This document shows, piece by piece, positions 8,005 through 17,886 of a stretch of 64,000 nt of DNA. Below the pieces are notes generated by a model. The model saw nothing but the letters and a program-made list of their open reading frames with translations, did not search any database and was not told the origin of the DNA. The DNA comes from Rhodoferax sp. GTDB taxonomy: Bacteria > Pseudomonadota > Gammaproteobacteria > Burkholderiales > Burkholderiaceae_C. Within the stretch, counting starts at the first letter, position 1, and each line of letters starts with the position of its first letter. The translations under genes were made by a program, and so were the position numbers. Where the stretch lies: NCBI GenBank assembly GCA_030685025.1, contig JAUXWC010000262.1, positions 1-64,000 on the forward strand. Direction: 5' to 3'.

Positions 8005-8919
8005 ATGAAAGTTACAAAAGCGCTTGCCGCACTGATGCTGGTAGGCATGGTTTCAGCCGTGCAGGCCGCCCCTGCCGTACTGGATACCGGCTTGGTTCAG
8101 ATGGGCCTCTTCGACCATGGTGGCCTGGGCGCATTGGGCACTGGCCTTAACTCCTATTCTGGCGATGCGATCACGCCCGGTTGCCTGTGTGAAGGCTGGG
8201 GTGCCGCAGCCGGCGGTATTGGCAACTACAACTACGGTGGCAGCACCTCCGGCATCACCAGTGCTTTGCTGACCACCACGACGGCCAGTGGCGCGGGCCT
8301 CTATGCGCAGTCGGTTGTCACCATGGCCAACGGTTTGCAGGTGACGCACACGTATACCTATGCCGCTGGCGGCGCGTTGTTCAAGGTTGCCGTCAGCATG
8401 ACGAACACCACGGCTGGCGTGTTGACCAACACGCGTTATGCGCGCACCTTGGATTGGGATGTGGGGCCAGGGCATTTCTCTGACGATTTCACGACCATCT
8501 ATGGCGGTACACCGACCGGCCCAGGCGGCAACGTGCTGCACACCTCGACCAACCCGTTCGATGTGCCCAACCCAATGGTCACCCGTGCTGCCAACGCCAA
8601 CCTTAACGTCGTCAATGCGCCCGGTGACCTGGGTGGCTATTTCATACTGGGATTTGGCGATCTGGCCGCCGGTGCCACGGAGACATTCGAGACCTATATC
8701 GGCGCTGGCCGCACCACGGCAGAGCTGCTGGCCGCGTTTGCCAGCGTCGGCATCGAAGCCTATAGCTACACTTTTGACAATGACGGTCCCGCGACTTACG
8801 GTTGGGGCTTCGCCGGCATTGGCCTGCCGCCCGTGTTCGGCACGCCAGAACCCAGCTCGCTGGCCTTGATCGGTCTTGCCTTGCTCGGCCTGGGTGCTGC
8901 ACGCCGCCGTCGCAGCTGA
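8005..8919 (+). CDS. PEP-CTERM sorting domain protein 1
   Basis: Exported protein of 304 residues with a signal peptide (MKVTKALAALMLVGMVSAVQA) and a C-terminal PEP-CTERM tail: TPEPSSLALIGLALLGLGAARRRRS, given here in pieces as TPEPSS, a hydrophobic helix, and a final RRRR cluster. The tail is recognised and cut by exosortase A. The middle is rich in Gly, Thr and Ser and has no recognised enzymatic domain. AGGAG at 7994-7998 sits 6 bp before the ATG at 8005; the in-frame ATG at 7999 is too close. A sigma-54 promoter and PrsR-type box precede it and a clear terminator follows. Confidence 0.92.
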   Translation: MKVTKALAALMLVGMVSAVQAAPAVLDTGLVQMGLFDHGGLGALGTGLNSYSGDAITPGCLCEGWGAAAGGIGNYNYGGSTSGITSALLTTTTASGAGLYAQSVVTMANGLQVTHTYTYAAGGALFKVAVSMTNTTAGVLTNTRYARTLDWDVGPGHFSDDFTTIYGGTPTGPGGNVLHTSTNPFDVPNPMVTRAANANLNVVNAPGDLGGYFILGFGDLAAGATETFETYIGAGRTTAELLAAFASVGIEAYSYTFDNDGPATYGWGFAGIGLPPVFGTPEPSSLALIGLALLGLGAARRRRS

Positions 8920-8940
8920 TCGTCGACCCTTCGACCGTGA

Positions 8941-8964
8941 AAAACCCGCCTAGTGCGGGTTTTT
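8941..8964 (+). terminator. Rho-independent terminator after PEP-CTERM gene 1
   Basis: Stem ACCCGC/GCGGGT with a 5-nt loop, flanked by AAA on the left and TTTT on the right, 21 bp after the stop codon. Confidence 0.9.
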
Positions 8965-9061
8965 CATTTGGGTGTCGGCGAAAACAGTCCTCGCCGGGGC
9001 TGCCCTGGTCAATTAGACTGGTGAGCCGGGCGCGTCGCCCTTCTCAACCGAGTGACGATCT

Positions 9062-10456
9062 ATGCTTCTTCCCATCATCATGGCGGGTGGTTCGGGCACC
9101 CGCCTATGGCCGCTGTCGCGCCAACTCAACCCCAAGCAGTTCCTGCCACTGACGGGCGAGTTGACCATGTTGCAGGCCACGCTTGCGCGCCTGGAGGGCG
9201 TCGAGCACGCGCAACCTTGTCTGATCTGCAACGAGCAACACCGCTTCCTGGCGGCCGAACAGTTGCGCCAGATCGGCCTTGAGGGTGCGCCGATCATTCT
9301 GGAGCCGGTCGGGCGCAATACCGCACCGGCGATTGCCTTGGGTGCGCTGCAGGCGGTGGCGGACGGCAATGACCCGGTGCTGTTTGTGCTGGCGGCTGAC
9401 CATTTGATACGCGATGTGGCGGCCTTTCACCGTGCGATTGCCCTCGCGCTGCCCTTGGCCGAGGCCGGCAAGCTGGTCACGTTCGGCATAACACCGACCC
9501 ATCCCGAAACCGGCTATGGCTACATTCAACGCGGCGCAGAACCGTACAGCATGTTGCGTTTCGTGGAGAAGCCCGATCTGCAAACCGCCGAGGCTTATGT
9601 GCGCAGCGGCGACTACTTCTGGAACAGCGGAATGTTCATGTTTCGCGCCGGTCGCTACCTACAGGAGCTGGAGAGACTTCAGCCGGCGATGCTGCAAGCC
9701 TGCCGCGCGGCATTGTCCAAGGGCGCCCGGGACATGCATTTCGTGCGGGTGGACGTTGCCGCGTTCGCGGCCTGCCCGTCCGATTCGATCGACTACGCCG
9801 TGATGGAGAAGACCGATAGCGCGGCCATGGTGGAGCTCGACGCCGGCTGGAGCGACATCGGGTCCTGGTCGGCGCTGTGGGACATCAGCCCCAAGGACGC
9901 ACAGGGCAACACCTTGAAGGGCGACGTCTTGATGGAAGACACGCACGACACGCTGGTGTATGCCTCGCATCGGCTGGTGGCGGTGGTGGGCGTGCGGGAT
10001 CTGGTGATCGTCGAGACCAAGGACGCGGTGATGGTCGCGCACAAGGACAAGGTGCAGGATGTCAAACTGATCGTCGACCGGATCAAGCAGCAGGGCCGCG
10101 GCGAGCATTTCAACCACCGCGAGGTGTACCGGCCGTGGGGGCACTACGATTCGGTGGACAGTGGCGTGCGCTATCAGGTCAAACACATCACCGTCAAGCC
10201 GGGCGGCAAGCTGTCGGTGCAGATGCACCACCACCGCGCCGAACACTGGATTGTGGTCAGCGGCACGGCCAAGGTCACCAACGGCGACAGCACCTTCCTG
10301 GTGACGGAGAACCAGTCCACCTATATCCCGATCGGGCAGGTGCATGCCCTGGAGAACCCCGGCAAGGTGCCGCTGGAATTGATCGAGGTGCAATCGGGGG
10401 GCTACCTGGGCGAGGACGACATCGTGCGCTTGGAGGACCGGTATGGCCGAGTTTGA
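9062..10456 (+). CDS. manC: Mannose-1-phosphate guanylyltransferase / mannose-6-phosphate isomerase
   Basis: Bifunctional cytosolic enzyme making GDP-mannose for polysaccharide synthesis (AlgA/XanB/CpsB family). The N-terminal nucleotidyltransferase domain shows [12 protein letters not shown] and PKQFLPL plus the FVEKP signature. The C-terminal cupin domain (about 350-464) has the isomerase pattern [10 protein letters not shown] and ends in LEDRYGR. At 464 residues it is full length. Its stop overlaps the start of the galE gene by 14 bp, so the two are translated together. Confidence 0.92.
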   Translation: MLLPIIMAGGSGTRLWPLSRQLNPKQFLPLTGELTMLQATLARLEGVEHAQPCLICNEQHRFLAAEQLRQIGLEGAPIILEPVGRNTAPAIALGALQAVADGNDPVLFVLAADHLIRDVAAFHRAIALALPLAEAGKLVTFGITPTHPETGYGYIQRGAEPYSMLRFVEKPDLQTAEAYVRSGDYFWNSGMFMFRAGRYLQELERLQPAMLQACRAALSKGARDMHFVRVDVAAFAACPSDSIDYAVMEKTDSAAMVELDAGWSDIGSWSALWDISPKDAQGNTLKGDVLMEDTHDTLVYASHRLVAVVGVRDLVIVETKDAVMVAHKDKVQDVKLIVDRIKQQGRGEHFNHREVYRPWGHYDSVDSGVRYQVKHITVKPGGKLSVQMHHHRAEHWIVVSGTAKVTNGDSTFLVTENQSTYIPIGQVHALENPGKVPLELIEVQSGGYLGEDDIVRLEDRYGRV

Positions 10457-11531
10457 CGCGACCAGCGGGCGGCGTGTGCTGGTGACCGGCGGGGCCGGCT
10501 ACATTGGCTCGCACACCTGCCTGGAACTGCTGCAGGCCGGGCATCACGTCACGGTGCTGGACAACCTGTGCAACAGCAGTCTGGAGTCGCTCAAAAGGGT
10601 CGAGTCCCTGGCTGGGCGTTCGCTGACCTTCATGCAGGGCGATATTCGCGACTTCGAATTGCTGCGCCGAGTTCTGGTTGGTCCGAACAACGAGTGCCCG
10701 GCGTTTGATGCGGTGGTGCATTTTGCGGGCCTCAAGGCAGTCGGCGAATCGGTGTCGCAGCCGCTGGCGTATTTTGACAACAACCTGTCGGGTACCGTCT
10801 GTTTGCTGCGCGCCATGACCGAGGCAGGCGTCAAGACGCTGGTGTTCTCGTCATCGGCAACGGTCTACGGCGACCCGGCCTCGGTGCCGATTTCCGAAGA
10901 CTTCCCACGCTCGGCGACCAATCCCTATGGGCGCAGCAAGCTGGTGATTGAGGACATGTTGGCGGATCTCTACCGATCCGATCCGGCGTGGCGCATCGCC
11001 CGCCTGCGCTACTTCAACCCGGTCGGTGCCCACGTCTCCGGATTGATCGGCGAAGACCCCAGCGGCGCGCCCAACAACCTGATGCCCTACGTCAGCCAGG
11101 TGGCAATAGGGCGGCGCGAGTATCTGCAGGTATTTGGCGGCGACTACCCGACGCCGGACGGCACCGGCGTGCGGGACTATATTCACGTGGCAGACTTGGC
11201 CAGCGGCCATTTGGCGGCCATTCGAGCGCTGTGGCAAGCCGACAGCCAAACCGGCTGTTTGCTGACGGTCAATCTTGGCACCGGCGTCGGCGTGTCGGTG
11301 CTGGACCTGGTCAAGGCGTTCGAACGGGCCAGCGGCCGGCCGGTGCCCTACCGTATCGTCGCCCGACGTGCCGGAGATGTAGCGGCCTGCTACGCCAATC
11401 CGGTCTTGGCCCAGACCCTGCTGGGCTGGCGGACGCAGCGCAATCTGGCTGACATGTGCGCGGATGCATGGCGCTGGCAGTCGCGTAATCCGCACGGCTA
11501 CCGGCAGGCGGCGGCGACCGGCGGCGCCTGA
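10443..11531 (+). CDS. galE: UDP-glucose 4-epimerase
   Basis: Interconverts UDP-glucose and UDP-galactose using bound NAD. It has the Rossmann motif [10 protein letters not shown] near the N-terminus, a Ser-Ser-Ser-Ala-Thr-Val-Tyr-Gly strand with the catalytic serine region, and the YGRSK catalytic Tyr-Lys pair. Length (362 residues) is usual, with a slightly extended N-terminus. The start overlaps manC by 14 bp, and the UDP-glucuronate 4-epimerase-like gene follows 52 bp later, making a nucleotide-sugar block. Confidence 0.92.
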   Translation: MAEFDATSGRRVLVTGGAGYIGSHTCLELLQAGHHVTVLDNLCNSSLESLKRVESLAGRSLTFMQGDIRDFELLRRVLVGPNNECPAFDAVVHFAGLKAVGESVSQPLAYFDNNLSGTVCLLRAMTEAGVKTLVFSSSATVYGDPASVPISEDFPRSATNPYGRSKLVIEDMLADLYRSDPAWRIARLRYFNPVGAHVSGLIGEDPSGAPNNLMPYVSQVAIGRREYLQVFGGDYPTPDGTGVRDYIHVADLASGHLAAIRALWQADSQTGCLLTVNLGTGVGVSVLDLVKAFERASGRPVPYRIVARRAGDVAACYANPVLAQTLLGWRTQRNLADMCADAWRWQSRNPHGYRQAAATGGA

Positions 11532-11583
11532 TGCAGCGACGCGGTAGGATACCGGCCATCTCACAAGCACCAAACGGCAAAGC

Positions 11584-12591
11584 ATGAAAATACTGGTAAC
11601 CGGGGCGGCAGGCTTCATTGGCATGACCGCATCCCTGCGCCTGTTGGCGCGTGGCGATGAGGTGGTAGGCCTGGACAATCTGAACGACTACTACGACGTC
11701 ACGCTCAAGCTGGACCGCCTCAAGCGACTGAGCCCGCATGCGCGCTTCCGGTTTGCCAAGCTCGATGTCGGCGACCGCGCCGGCATGGCGGAGTTGTTTG
11801 CCGCCGAGAAATTTGATCGCGTGATCCACCTCGCGGCACAGGCCGGCGTGCGGTATTCGTTGCAGAACCCGCATGCCTATGTGGACAGCAACCTGATTGG
11901 CTTCGTCAACATCCTCGAAGGTTGCCGCCACAGTGGCGTTGGGCATTTGGTCTACGCGTCAAGCTCCAGTGTTTATGGCGGCAACACGCGCATGCCGTTC
12001 TCCGAGCACGACAGCGTGGACCATCCGGTCAGCCTCTATGCCGCCACCAAGAAGGCCAATGAACTGATGGCCCACACTTACAGCCATCTCTATGGCCTGC
12101 CGACCACGGGCCTGCGTTTTTTCACCGTCTACGGGCCGTGGGGCCGGCCTGACATGGCGCTGTTCTTGTTCACCAAGGCGATCTTGCAGGGCCAGCCGAT
12201 TGATGTCTTCAACTTCGGTCAGATGCAGCGCGACTTCACGTATGTGGAGGACATCGTCGAAGGCGTCATTCGTGTCCTCGACCGGACCGCCACCGCCAAT
12301 CCGGCCTACGATCCGCTGGTGGCGGACCCGGCCACCAGCAGCGCGCCGTACCGCGTGTTCAACATTGGCAACAACAGCCCGGTGCCTTTGCTCGATTTCA
12401 TCGCCTGCATCGAAAAGGCCTTGGGAAAGACCGCCGAGAAGCGCTTGCTGCCGCTGCAGGACGGCGATGTGCCGGCCACCTACGCCAATACCGATGCCCT
12501 CAACGACTGGGTCGGCTTCGTGCCGGCCACGCCGATTGACCAGGGCATCGCCAGTTTCGTGGCCTGGTACCGCGAATACTACGAATCCTGA
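11584..12591 (+). CDS. NAD-dependent epimerase, UDP-glucuronate 4-epimerase type
   Basis: Short-chain sugar epimerase of 335 residues with TGAAGFIGM near the N-terminus, SSSSVYGGN, and the catalytic YAATK motif. The text [16 protein letters not shown] after the second beta strand is typical of the CapI/UDP-glucuronate 4-epimerase group, which makes UDP-galacturonate for exopolysaccharide. An alternative is another extended SDR acting on a nucleotide sugar. It closes the manC-galE block and is followed directly by an intergenic hairpin repeat. Confidence 0.82.
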   Translation: MKILVTGAAGFIGMTASLRLLARGDEVVGLDNLNDYYDVTLKLDRLKRLSPHARFRFAKLDVGDRAGMAELFAAEKFDRVIHLAAQAGVRYSLQNPHAYVDSNLIGFVNILEGCRHSGVGHLVYASSSSVYGGNTRMPFSEHDSVDHPVSLYAATKKANELMAHTYSHLYGLPTTGLRFFTVYGPWGRPDMALFLFTKAILQGQPIDVFNFGQMQRDFTYVEDIVEGVIRVLDRTATANPAYDPLVADPATSSAPYRVFNIGNNSPVPLLDFIACIEKALGKTAEKRLLPLQDGDVPATYANTDALNDWVGFVPATPIDQGIASFVAWYREYYES

Positions 12592-12595
12592 GACT

Positions 12596-12653
12596 TTGCG
12601 GGACAGACCGCAGGCTGCGAAGCAGACTAGCTCTGTCCTCAACTGATTGTCGG
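12596..12653 (+). repeat. Intergenic hairpin repeat, copy 1 (full)
   Basis: First copy of a family with 5' arm TTGCGGGACAGACC, a variable centre, and 3' arm AGCTCTGTCCTCAACTGAT, sometimes extended by TGTCGGATGTTGGCTGTTCA. GGACAGA (12601-12607) pairs with TCTGTCC (12632-12638). The stop codon of the convergent hydrolase gene lies inside this copy. Confidence 0.85.
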
Positions 12654-13502
12654 CGTTTTCAGCTCGGCAAGCCATGCCAGCGTCAGCGCTTCAACGGCCA
12701 GGCTTGATGCGGCAGCGGAGAAGGTGTGGTCGGCATCGGCCAGATCATGGCGACGTAGATTGGGCTGGGTCAGCGCGCCGGACCAAGCGGGGTCGGCGCG
12801 TGCGTACTCCAGGAACTCCTTGGCGGTGTAGTCCTCGGCACTCAGGATCAGCAATAGGCTGCCGCGGAAAGCCCGCCACGCTTGGGCCATGCGCGTCTGA
12901 AAGGGGGCTTGCATGCTGGCAGTTGGGCTGGCGCCCTTGAGCGCTAGCCCCACACTGCGGAGCAGCCCGGTGAGCGCCCCCGCCGCGACCTTTCCGCTCA
13001 GGAGTTTGGCCCAGAACGCACGTTCCATGAGACGTTGCGTGTAGTAATGCTTGACCTGGGTGCGCGCCAGACTTGCATCGGAGCGCACCCAGGGGTTGAG
13101 CAGACACAGTCCGGCCACCCGGGGGTCGTTGTGGGTGTGGCAGAAGAGCAATGCCGCCGCTGCCGCGTCGCACAAACCCCATAGCGCCACGCGCTTCACG
13201 TCTGGGGCGTGCGTCATCAGGGCGTCGATGGCAGCCGCGATGTCCGCATCGGCGTTCAGAAAGTCAACCGGCGCACCGCTGCTGTCGCCCATACCTCGGT
13301 AGTCAAACCGCAGCACTGCATAGCCAACCCTTGCCAGTGCCCGGGCCAGCAGCACGAACTGCCGATGGCTGCCGACACGGTATTGGGGGCCACCGACAAT
13401 CACAACAACGCCTAGCTGGCACGGGTGCTCGGGTCGGGTCAGAATGCCCTGCAGGCGTTCGCCGCCGCACGCAAATTGGATCGCATGTTCGGCGCAGCTC
13501 AC
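12639..13502 (-). CDS. Alpha/beta hydrolase 1, exosortase A system-associated
   Basis: Member of the hydrolase family that travels with exosortase A loci (TIGR03100 type), 287 residues. The fold is shown by GGPQYRVGSHRQF and FDYRGMGDS. The nucleophile elbow reads GLCDA, so the usual serine is cysteine, as I recall is normal in this family; a late ADADHTF supplies the His. It overlaps hydrolase 2 by 4 bp, so both are co-translated. The last five residues and the stop (TPTIS then TGA) are encoded by the intergenic repeat, so the original C-terminus may have been replaced. The substrate is unknown; an acyl or carrier-bound small molecule is suggested by the neighbouring ligase and ACP. Confidence 0.88.
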   Translation of the reverse strand: MSCAEHAIQFACGGERLQGILTRPEHPCQLGVVVIVGGPQYRVGSHRQFVLLARALARVGYAVLRFDYRGMGDSSGAPVDFLNADADIAAAIDALMTHAPDVKRVALWGLCDAAAAALLFCHTHNDPRVAGLCLLNPWVRSDASLARTQVKHYYTQRLMERAFWAKLLSGKVAAGALTGLLRSVGLALKGASPTASMQAPFQTRMAQAWRAFRGSLLLILSAEDYTAKEFLEYARADPAWSGALTQPNLRRHDLADADHTFSAAASSLAVEALTLAWLAELKTPTIS

Positions 13503-14407
13503 ACCAAGAGATCCTGTGCGGGCTCGCCCGGCTTGGCCGGCGCCAAGGCCGCGCAGGTGGCGGTGATCAGGGCGGGCGCGTCCTCGATCTCGGTGGTCTG
13601 CCAGAAGCCCGGCCCCCTGACAGTGTTGCTATGCAGCGCGAACCCAGCTTGTTCCCAGAGCGCAGTGGTCTTGACCGCCACCGGCGTCAGGCTGGCGTCC
13701 TCGCGGGTCGACAACTCCAGCCAGACCACCCGCCGGTGTTGGGCGCCCGAGTCCTGCATGGGCTCCAGCCCGGCTGGACTGAGTTCGCAGCCCTCCAGTG
13801 CGCTGGCCAGGCTTGGAGCCAGTCGATAGCCCGCAATGTCAACCGCTGTCCCGGCGGCCAACTGCTGGCGCAATCCCTCCATCACGCCCTTGCCCGTGCC
13901 ACCAACCAGGTCGCTGGCGACCTTGAGCCGCAAGAACTGTTGCAACACCGTCTTGCCCGAGCAGGTCGGTGCCCAGAACAGGAAGTTGCAGCGCACTTGC
14001 AAGTGGCGCGCGGCGTTGACCGCCAGCAGGCAACCGGCACGCAGGCCCCACAGCCACAGCGGGGCGTTGGCGGGGGCTGCCATGCGTTGGCGCAGCCACT
14101 GCACGGCAAGCTCGACATCATCGATCCAGTCGTTCCAACTGGCGTCGCCGAAGTCGCCGGAACTGTCACCACAGCCGAGCAGGTCGATCTGCAGCACGGC
14201 GTAGCCGGTATCGGCCAGCGCGCGCGCCTGCAGCGCCGCCATGCGGCGCGATTTGTTCATTTCTTCGGCAAACGGGTGCAGGTAGATCACCAGACCGCGA
14301 AGAGGGCCGCCGACAGGCGCATGAAACAGGCCCAGCCGTTGGCCGCCAGCCACCGAGTGGGCCGCCAGAAAGAGCGCCTCGGGTTGCGGGCACGTTGGGC
14401 CTTGCAT
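13499..14407 (-). CDS. Alpha/beta hydrolase 2, exosortase A system-associated
   Basis: Second hydrolase of the exosortase A set (TIGR03101 type), 302 residues. It has the alpha/beta hydrolase features YLHPFAEEMNKSRRM and DLLGCGDSSGD, but its elbow reads GLRAG, with arginine where the nucleophile should be. Either it acts by another residue or it is a non-catalytic partner of hydrolase 1. Its stop overlaps the hydrolase 1 start by 4 bp and its start lies 34 bp after the ACP stop, so ACP, hydrolase 2 and hydrolase 1 form an operon. Confidence 0.85.
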   Translation of the reverse strand: MQGPTCPQPEALFLAAHSVAGGQRLGLFHAPVGGPLRGLVIYLHPFAEEMNKSRRMAALQARALADTGYAVLQIDLLGCGDSSGDFGDASWNDWIDDVELAVQWLRQRMAAPANAPLWLWGLRAGCLLAVNAARHLQVRCNFLFWAPTCSGKTVLQQFLRLKVASDLVGGTGKGVMEGLRQQLAAGTAVDIAGYRLAPSLASALEGCELSPAGLEPMQDSGAQHRRVVWLELSTREDASLTPVAVKTTALWEQAGFALHSNTVRGPGFWQTTEIEDAPALITATCAALAPAKPGEPAQDLLV

Positions 14408-14441
14408 GGAGTCGGGACCGAACGGCGCAGTGGCGGCCGGC

Positions 14442-14693
14442 TCAGCCGTTCAGTTTGCTGCTGACGAAGTCGACCAGCGACCCCACCGTCTGGAAGGTGC
14501 TGCCGTCGATGTCGTCATCGTCCACGATCATCCCGAACTGGTCCTCCAGCGCGGTGATGAGCGATACGACGGCCATCGAATCGAGTTCCGGGATCGCGCC
14601 CAGCAGTGCGGTGTCGCGGCTGAAGCCGGCGCTGCGTCCGGCCAGGCTCAAGACTTCATCGAGCACCCGAAGTACTTCTTTCAACACATTCAA
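14442..14693 (-). CDS. Acyl carrier protein, exosortase A system-associated
   Basis: Small acidic carrier protein that would hold an acyl or aminoacyl group on phosphopantetheine. The attachment site is the Ser of ELDSMAV; the rest (ALEDQFGMIVDDDDIDG, VGSLVDFV) is typical ACP. The TTG at 14693 is preferred: TTGGAG lies about 6 bp upstream and the protein then begins MNVLKEVLRVLDEVLSL, as expected for the family. A longer frame from a TTG at 14714 is possible. It heads the hydrolase operon and is divergent from the acyl-CoA ligase gene. Confidence 0.88.
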   Translation of the reverse strand: MNVLKEVLRVLDEVLSLAGRSAGFSRDTALLGAIPELDSMAVVSLITALEDQFGMIVDDDDIDGSTFQTVGSLVDFVSSKLNG

Positions 14694-14740
14694 TTGACAC
14701 TCCAAAGTGGGCAAGCGGCCAGAGCGTGCATTCTATTGTT

Positions 14741-14795
14741 TTGCGGGACAGACCAAAGTTACGCGAAGTGAACTTTGCTCTGTCCTCAACTGATC
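14741..14795 (+). repeat. Intergenic hairpin repeat, copy 2 (full)
   Basis: Longest perfect stem of the family: GGACAGA plus CAAAGTT pair with AACTTTG plus TCTGTCC around a 10-nt loop. It sits in the divergent promoter region between the ACP and ligase genes, not at a 3' end. Confidence 0.85.
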
Positions 14796-14960
14796 AGGGG
14801 GTGTTCTTGTGGCGCCGACCAGGCGATCACGCTTTGCCACTGACCGGCCATGGCGGCGTTGGCCTGCTTGTGCGGACCATGCCGGGACGGCGCCTGTGCG
14901 ATACTTTCCGACGGCTGGGTTGTTGCACCTGGCGCGTGTTGGCACACCGGTTTTCCACCC

Positions 14961-16598
14961 ATGACTGAATCCGTCCTTCTACCCGAACTGATCGCACGCT
15001 CTGCCGGATGCACGCCTGGCGCCCGCGCGCTAACCAGTGGTGATGAGTCGCTGACGTATGGCGAGTTGGACACGCGCGTGCGGCAGTTCGCCGCCGGTCT
15101 GATGGCGCTTGGAATCCAGCGCGGCGAGCGGGTCGCAATCTACCTCGACAAACGCTTTGAGACGGTGGCCGCGAGCTTTGGTGCGCCGGCCGCGGGCGCG
15201 GTGTTTGTGCCGGTCAACCCGCTGCTCAAGGCCGAGCAGGTGGCGTTCATTTTGCAGGACTGCAATGTCAGGGTCTTGGTGACCTCGCCCGAACGCCTGG
15301 GCCTGCTTGGCGGCGTGCTGGCCGACTGTCCGGACTTGCGGCACGTCGTGACCACGGGCGTCGGCCTGCCGGAGCCAGCCTCGCTGACTTTGCCCAAGGC
15401 CGTGGCGCATTGCAACTGGGCTCACTTCATGGCGCACGCACCATGCGCGGGCCACCGGGTGATCGACGTGGACATGGCGGCCATTTTGTACACCTCAGGC
15501 AGTACCGGCAGACCCAAGGGCGTGGTTCTGTCGCACCGCAATATGGTTGCCGGCGCCAAGAGTGTGGCGTCCTATCTGGGCAATCACGCCCAGGACACGC
15601 TGTTGGCCGCGTTACCCTTGTCCTTCGATGCGGGCTTCAGCCAACTCACAACTGCCTTTCACACTGGCGCGCGCGTGGTGCTGCTCAACTACCTGATGCC
15701 GCGCGATGTACTCAAGGCGCTGGAGCGCGAGCAGGTCACCGGGCTCACGGCGGTGCCGCCGCTGTACATCCAGTTGGCGCAAATGGACTGGCCCGCAGCC
15801 ATTGACCGCAACTTGCGCTATTTTGCCAACACCGGCGGACGCATGCCGCGCGAGACCCTGGGTTTGCTGCGTCAGCGGGCGCCCAGCGCCAAGCCCTTCC
15901 TGATGTATGGCCTGACCGAAGCCTTTCGCTCCACTTACCTGCCGCCCGATGAGGTCGACCGACGACCCGATTCGATTGGCAAGGCCATCCCCAATGCCGA
16001 GATCCTGGTGCTGCGGGACGATGGCAGTCCGTGTGGGCCGGGAGAGGTTGGTGAACTGGTGCACCGTGGTGCTCTGGTGGGCCTGGGCTACTGGAACGAC
16101 GCCGACAAGACCGCCGAGCGTTACAAGTTGCTGGCCCCCGACGCGCCCGGGCGCGAGTCCGGCCTGCAATTGCCTGAATACGCGGTCTTCTCGGGTGACA
16201 ACGTGCGCCAGGACGACGAAGGCTTCCTGTATTTCGTTGGGCGACGCGACGAGATGATCAAGTCCTCGGGCTACCGGGTCAGTCCGACCGAGGTGGAGGA
16301 AGTCCTGTACGCCACCGGCTTGGTTGGGGAGTGTGTTGCTTTTGGCGTCGAGCATCCGGTGATCGGGCAGGCGATCCAGGTGATTGCCACGCCGCCGGCA
16401 AGCGCCGTGCCCGGTCCTGAAGGCGCCGAGCCCGTGCTGGATGTCCAGGCCCTGCTGGCGCAATGCCGCGCCCACATGCCGGCCTACATGGTGCCCGCCG
16501 ACGTGGCGGTGATGCCGGGGCCGCTGCCACGCAACCCCAACGGCAAGATTGATCGCAAGTTGCTGTCGACCCAGTGGGCCCCGCGGCAGCCTCAATAG
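14961..16598 (+). CDS. Acyl-CoA ligase (AMP-forming), exosortase A system-associated
   Basis: ANL-superfamily adenylating enzyme (TIGR03098 type), about 545 residues, that would activate a carboxylate and load it on CoA or on the nearby ACP. It shows the P-loop YTSGSTGRPKGVVLSH, the YGLTEAFRSTYL motif, GDNVRQDDEGF and the C-terminal NPNGKIDR with the catalytic lysine. The ATG at 14961 was chosen because the protein then begins as this family does (MTESVLLPELI); the frame is open further upstream across the repeat. The PLP decarboxylase gene follows 43 bp later in the same direction. Confidence 0.92.
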   Translation: MTESVLLPELIARSAGCTPGARALTSGDESLTYGELDTRVRQFAAGLMALGIQRGERVAIYLDKRFETVAASFGAPAAGAVFVPVNPLLKAEQVAFILQDCNVRVLVTSPERLGLLGGVLADCPDLRHVVTTGVGLPEPASLTLPKAVAHCNWAHFMAHAPCAGHRVIDVDMAAILYTSGSTGRPKGVVLSHRNMVAGAKSVASYLGNHAQDTLLAALPLSFDAGFSQLTTAFHTGARVVLLNYLMPRDVLKALEREQVTGLTAVPPLYIQLAQMDWPAAIDRNLRYFANTGGRMPRETLGLLRQRAPSAKPFLMYGLTEAFRSTYLPPDEVDRRPDSIGKAIPNAEILVLRDDGSPCGPGEVGELVHRGALVGLGYWNDADKTAERYKLLAPDAPGRESGLQLPEYAVFSGDNVRQDDEGFLYFVGRRDEMIKSSGYRVSPTEVEEVLYATGLVGECVAFGVEHPVIGQAIQVIATPPASAVPGPEGAEPVLDVQALLAQCRAHMPAYMVPADVAVMPGPLPRNPNGKIDRKLLSTQWAPRQPQ

Positions 16599-16641
16599 AT
16601 CGGCGGGCTGCGTCCAGCCTTCAACACCGGAGTTCCCATCC

Positions 16642-17886
16642 ATGTCAGTGACCGAACGCCCTTTGCCCGTACATGCGCCGATGACGCAATTCCCCATTGA
16701 GGGGGCTGAGTTGATGGTGGGCGGCGAGCCACTCAGTCGGTTGGCCGCGCGGGTGGGACAAACTCCGTTCTATGCCTACGACCGCGCCCTGCTCCAAGCG
16801 CGGGTGGCGCAGGTTCGGGCCACATTGCCGGCTGGCGTCAAGCTTCACTACGCGATGAAGGCGAACCCGATGCCGGCCGTGGTGGGCTGGATGGCAGGCC
16901 TGGTTGATGGCGTGGACGTGGCCTCGGCCGGCGAGCTCAAGGTGGCCTTGGACGCTGGCGCCAGGGCCGCCGAAATCAGTTTTGCCGGCCCTGGCAAACG
17001 TGACGCCGAGTTGCGCCAGGCGGTCGCGGCGCGCGTGCTCATCAATATCGAGTCGTTTCGCGAGGTCGCGGCGCTGGCGGCGATCTCGACCGAACTTGGG
17101 CTGCCCGCCCGGGTCGCGGTGCGGGTCAACCCGGACTTCGAGCTCAAGGGCTCGGGCATGAAGATGGGCGGTGGTCCCAAGCAATTTGGTGTCGACGTTG
17201 AGCAGATCCCGGCCCTGCTGGCCGACATCGGTCGGGCCGGCCTCGCGTTCGAGGGCTTTCATCTGTTTGCCGGGTCGCAGAACCTGCGACCGGAATCGAT
17301 TTGTGAAGCGCAGCAGAAGTCCTATGAACTCGCATTGCGCCTGACCACCCATGCCCCGGCGCCGGTGCGCTTTCTCAACTTGGGTGGTGGCTTTGGCATT
17401 CCTTACTTCCCGGGTGAGCAAGCGCTGGACTTGACGCCCATCGGGGACAACTTGGCGCAACTGGTGCAGCGGGCGCGTCAGGACCTTCCGCAGGCGTCGC
17501 TGGTGATCGAGCTGGGGCGCTATTTGGTCGGTGAGGCGGGCGTCTACGTGTGCCGCATCATTGATCGCAAGGTCTCGCGTGGCCAGGTGTTCCTGGTTGC
17601 CGATGGCGGACTGCACCATCACTTGTCCGCATCGGGCAATTTTGGTCAGGTGGTGCGCAAGAACTACCCCGTGACGATTGGCAACCGGCTGGATGCGCCG
17701 CAGCGTGAAACCGTCAGCGTGGTGGGACCGTTGTGCACACCCCTCGATTTGCTGGCCGATCGGATGCTGCTTCCGGTCGCCGACGTGGGGGATCTGGTGG
17801 TGGTGTTTCAGTCCGGCGCTTATGGTGCCAGCGCCAGCCCGCAAGCCTTCCTGGGGCACCCGCAGTGTCTCGAAGTGCTGGTGTAG
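16642..17886 (+). CDS. PLP-dependent decarboxylase, exosortase A system-associated
   Basis: Fold-type III decarboxylase (TIGR03099 type) related to diaminopimelate and ornithine decarboxylases, 414 residues. The PLP lysine is in HYAMKANP near residue 73; the glycine-rich phosphate site is LGGGFGIPYF; the C-terminal active-site Cys-Asp pair region reads GPLCTPLDLLADR. The ATG at 16642 is favoured by the GGAG upstream and by family N-termini. With the ligase, ACP and two hydrolases it forms the small-molecule set found in many exosortase A loci; its amino acid substrate is not known. Confidence 0.9.
   Translation: MSVTERPLPVHAPMTQFPIEGAELMVGGEPLSRLAARVGQTPFYAYDRALLQARVAQVRATLPAGVKLHYAMKANPMPAVVGWMAGLVDGVDVASAGELKVALDAGARAAEISFAGPGKRDAELRQAVAARVLINIESFREVAALAAISTELGLPARVAVRVNPDFELKGSGMKMGGGPKQFGVDVEQIPALLADIGRAGLAFEGFHLFAGSQNLRPESICEAQQKSYELALRLTTHAPAPVRFLNLGGGFGIPYFPGEQALDLTPIGDNLAQLVQRARQDLPQASLVIELGRYLVGEAGVYVCRIIDRKVSRGQVFLVADGGLHHHLSASGNFGQVVRKNYPVTIGNRLDAPQRETVSVVGPLCTPLDLLADRMLLPVADVGDLVVVFQSGAYGASASPQAFLGHPQCLEVLV

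Noticed and set aside
14944..14958. TGGCAC-like -24 element before the acyl-CoA ligase gene
   Set aside because: The -12 GC is missing (TTTT instead), and it is only a few bases from the start codon.
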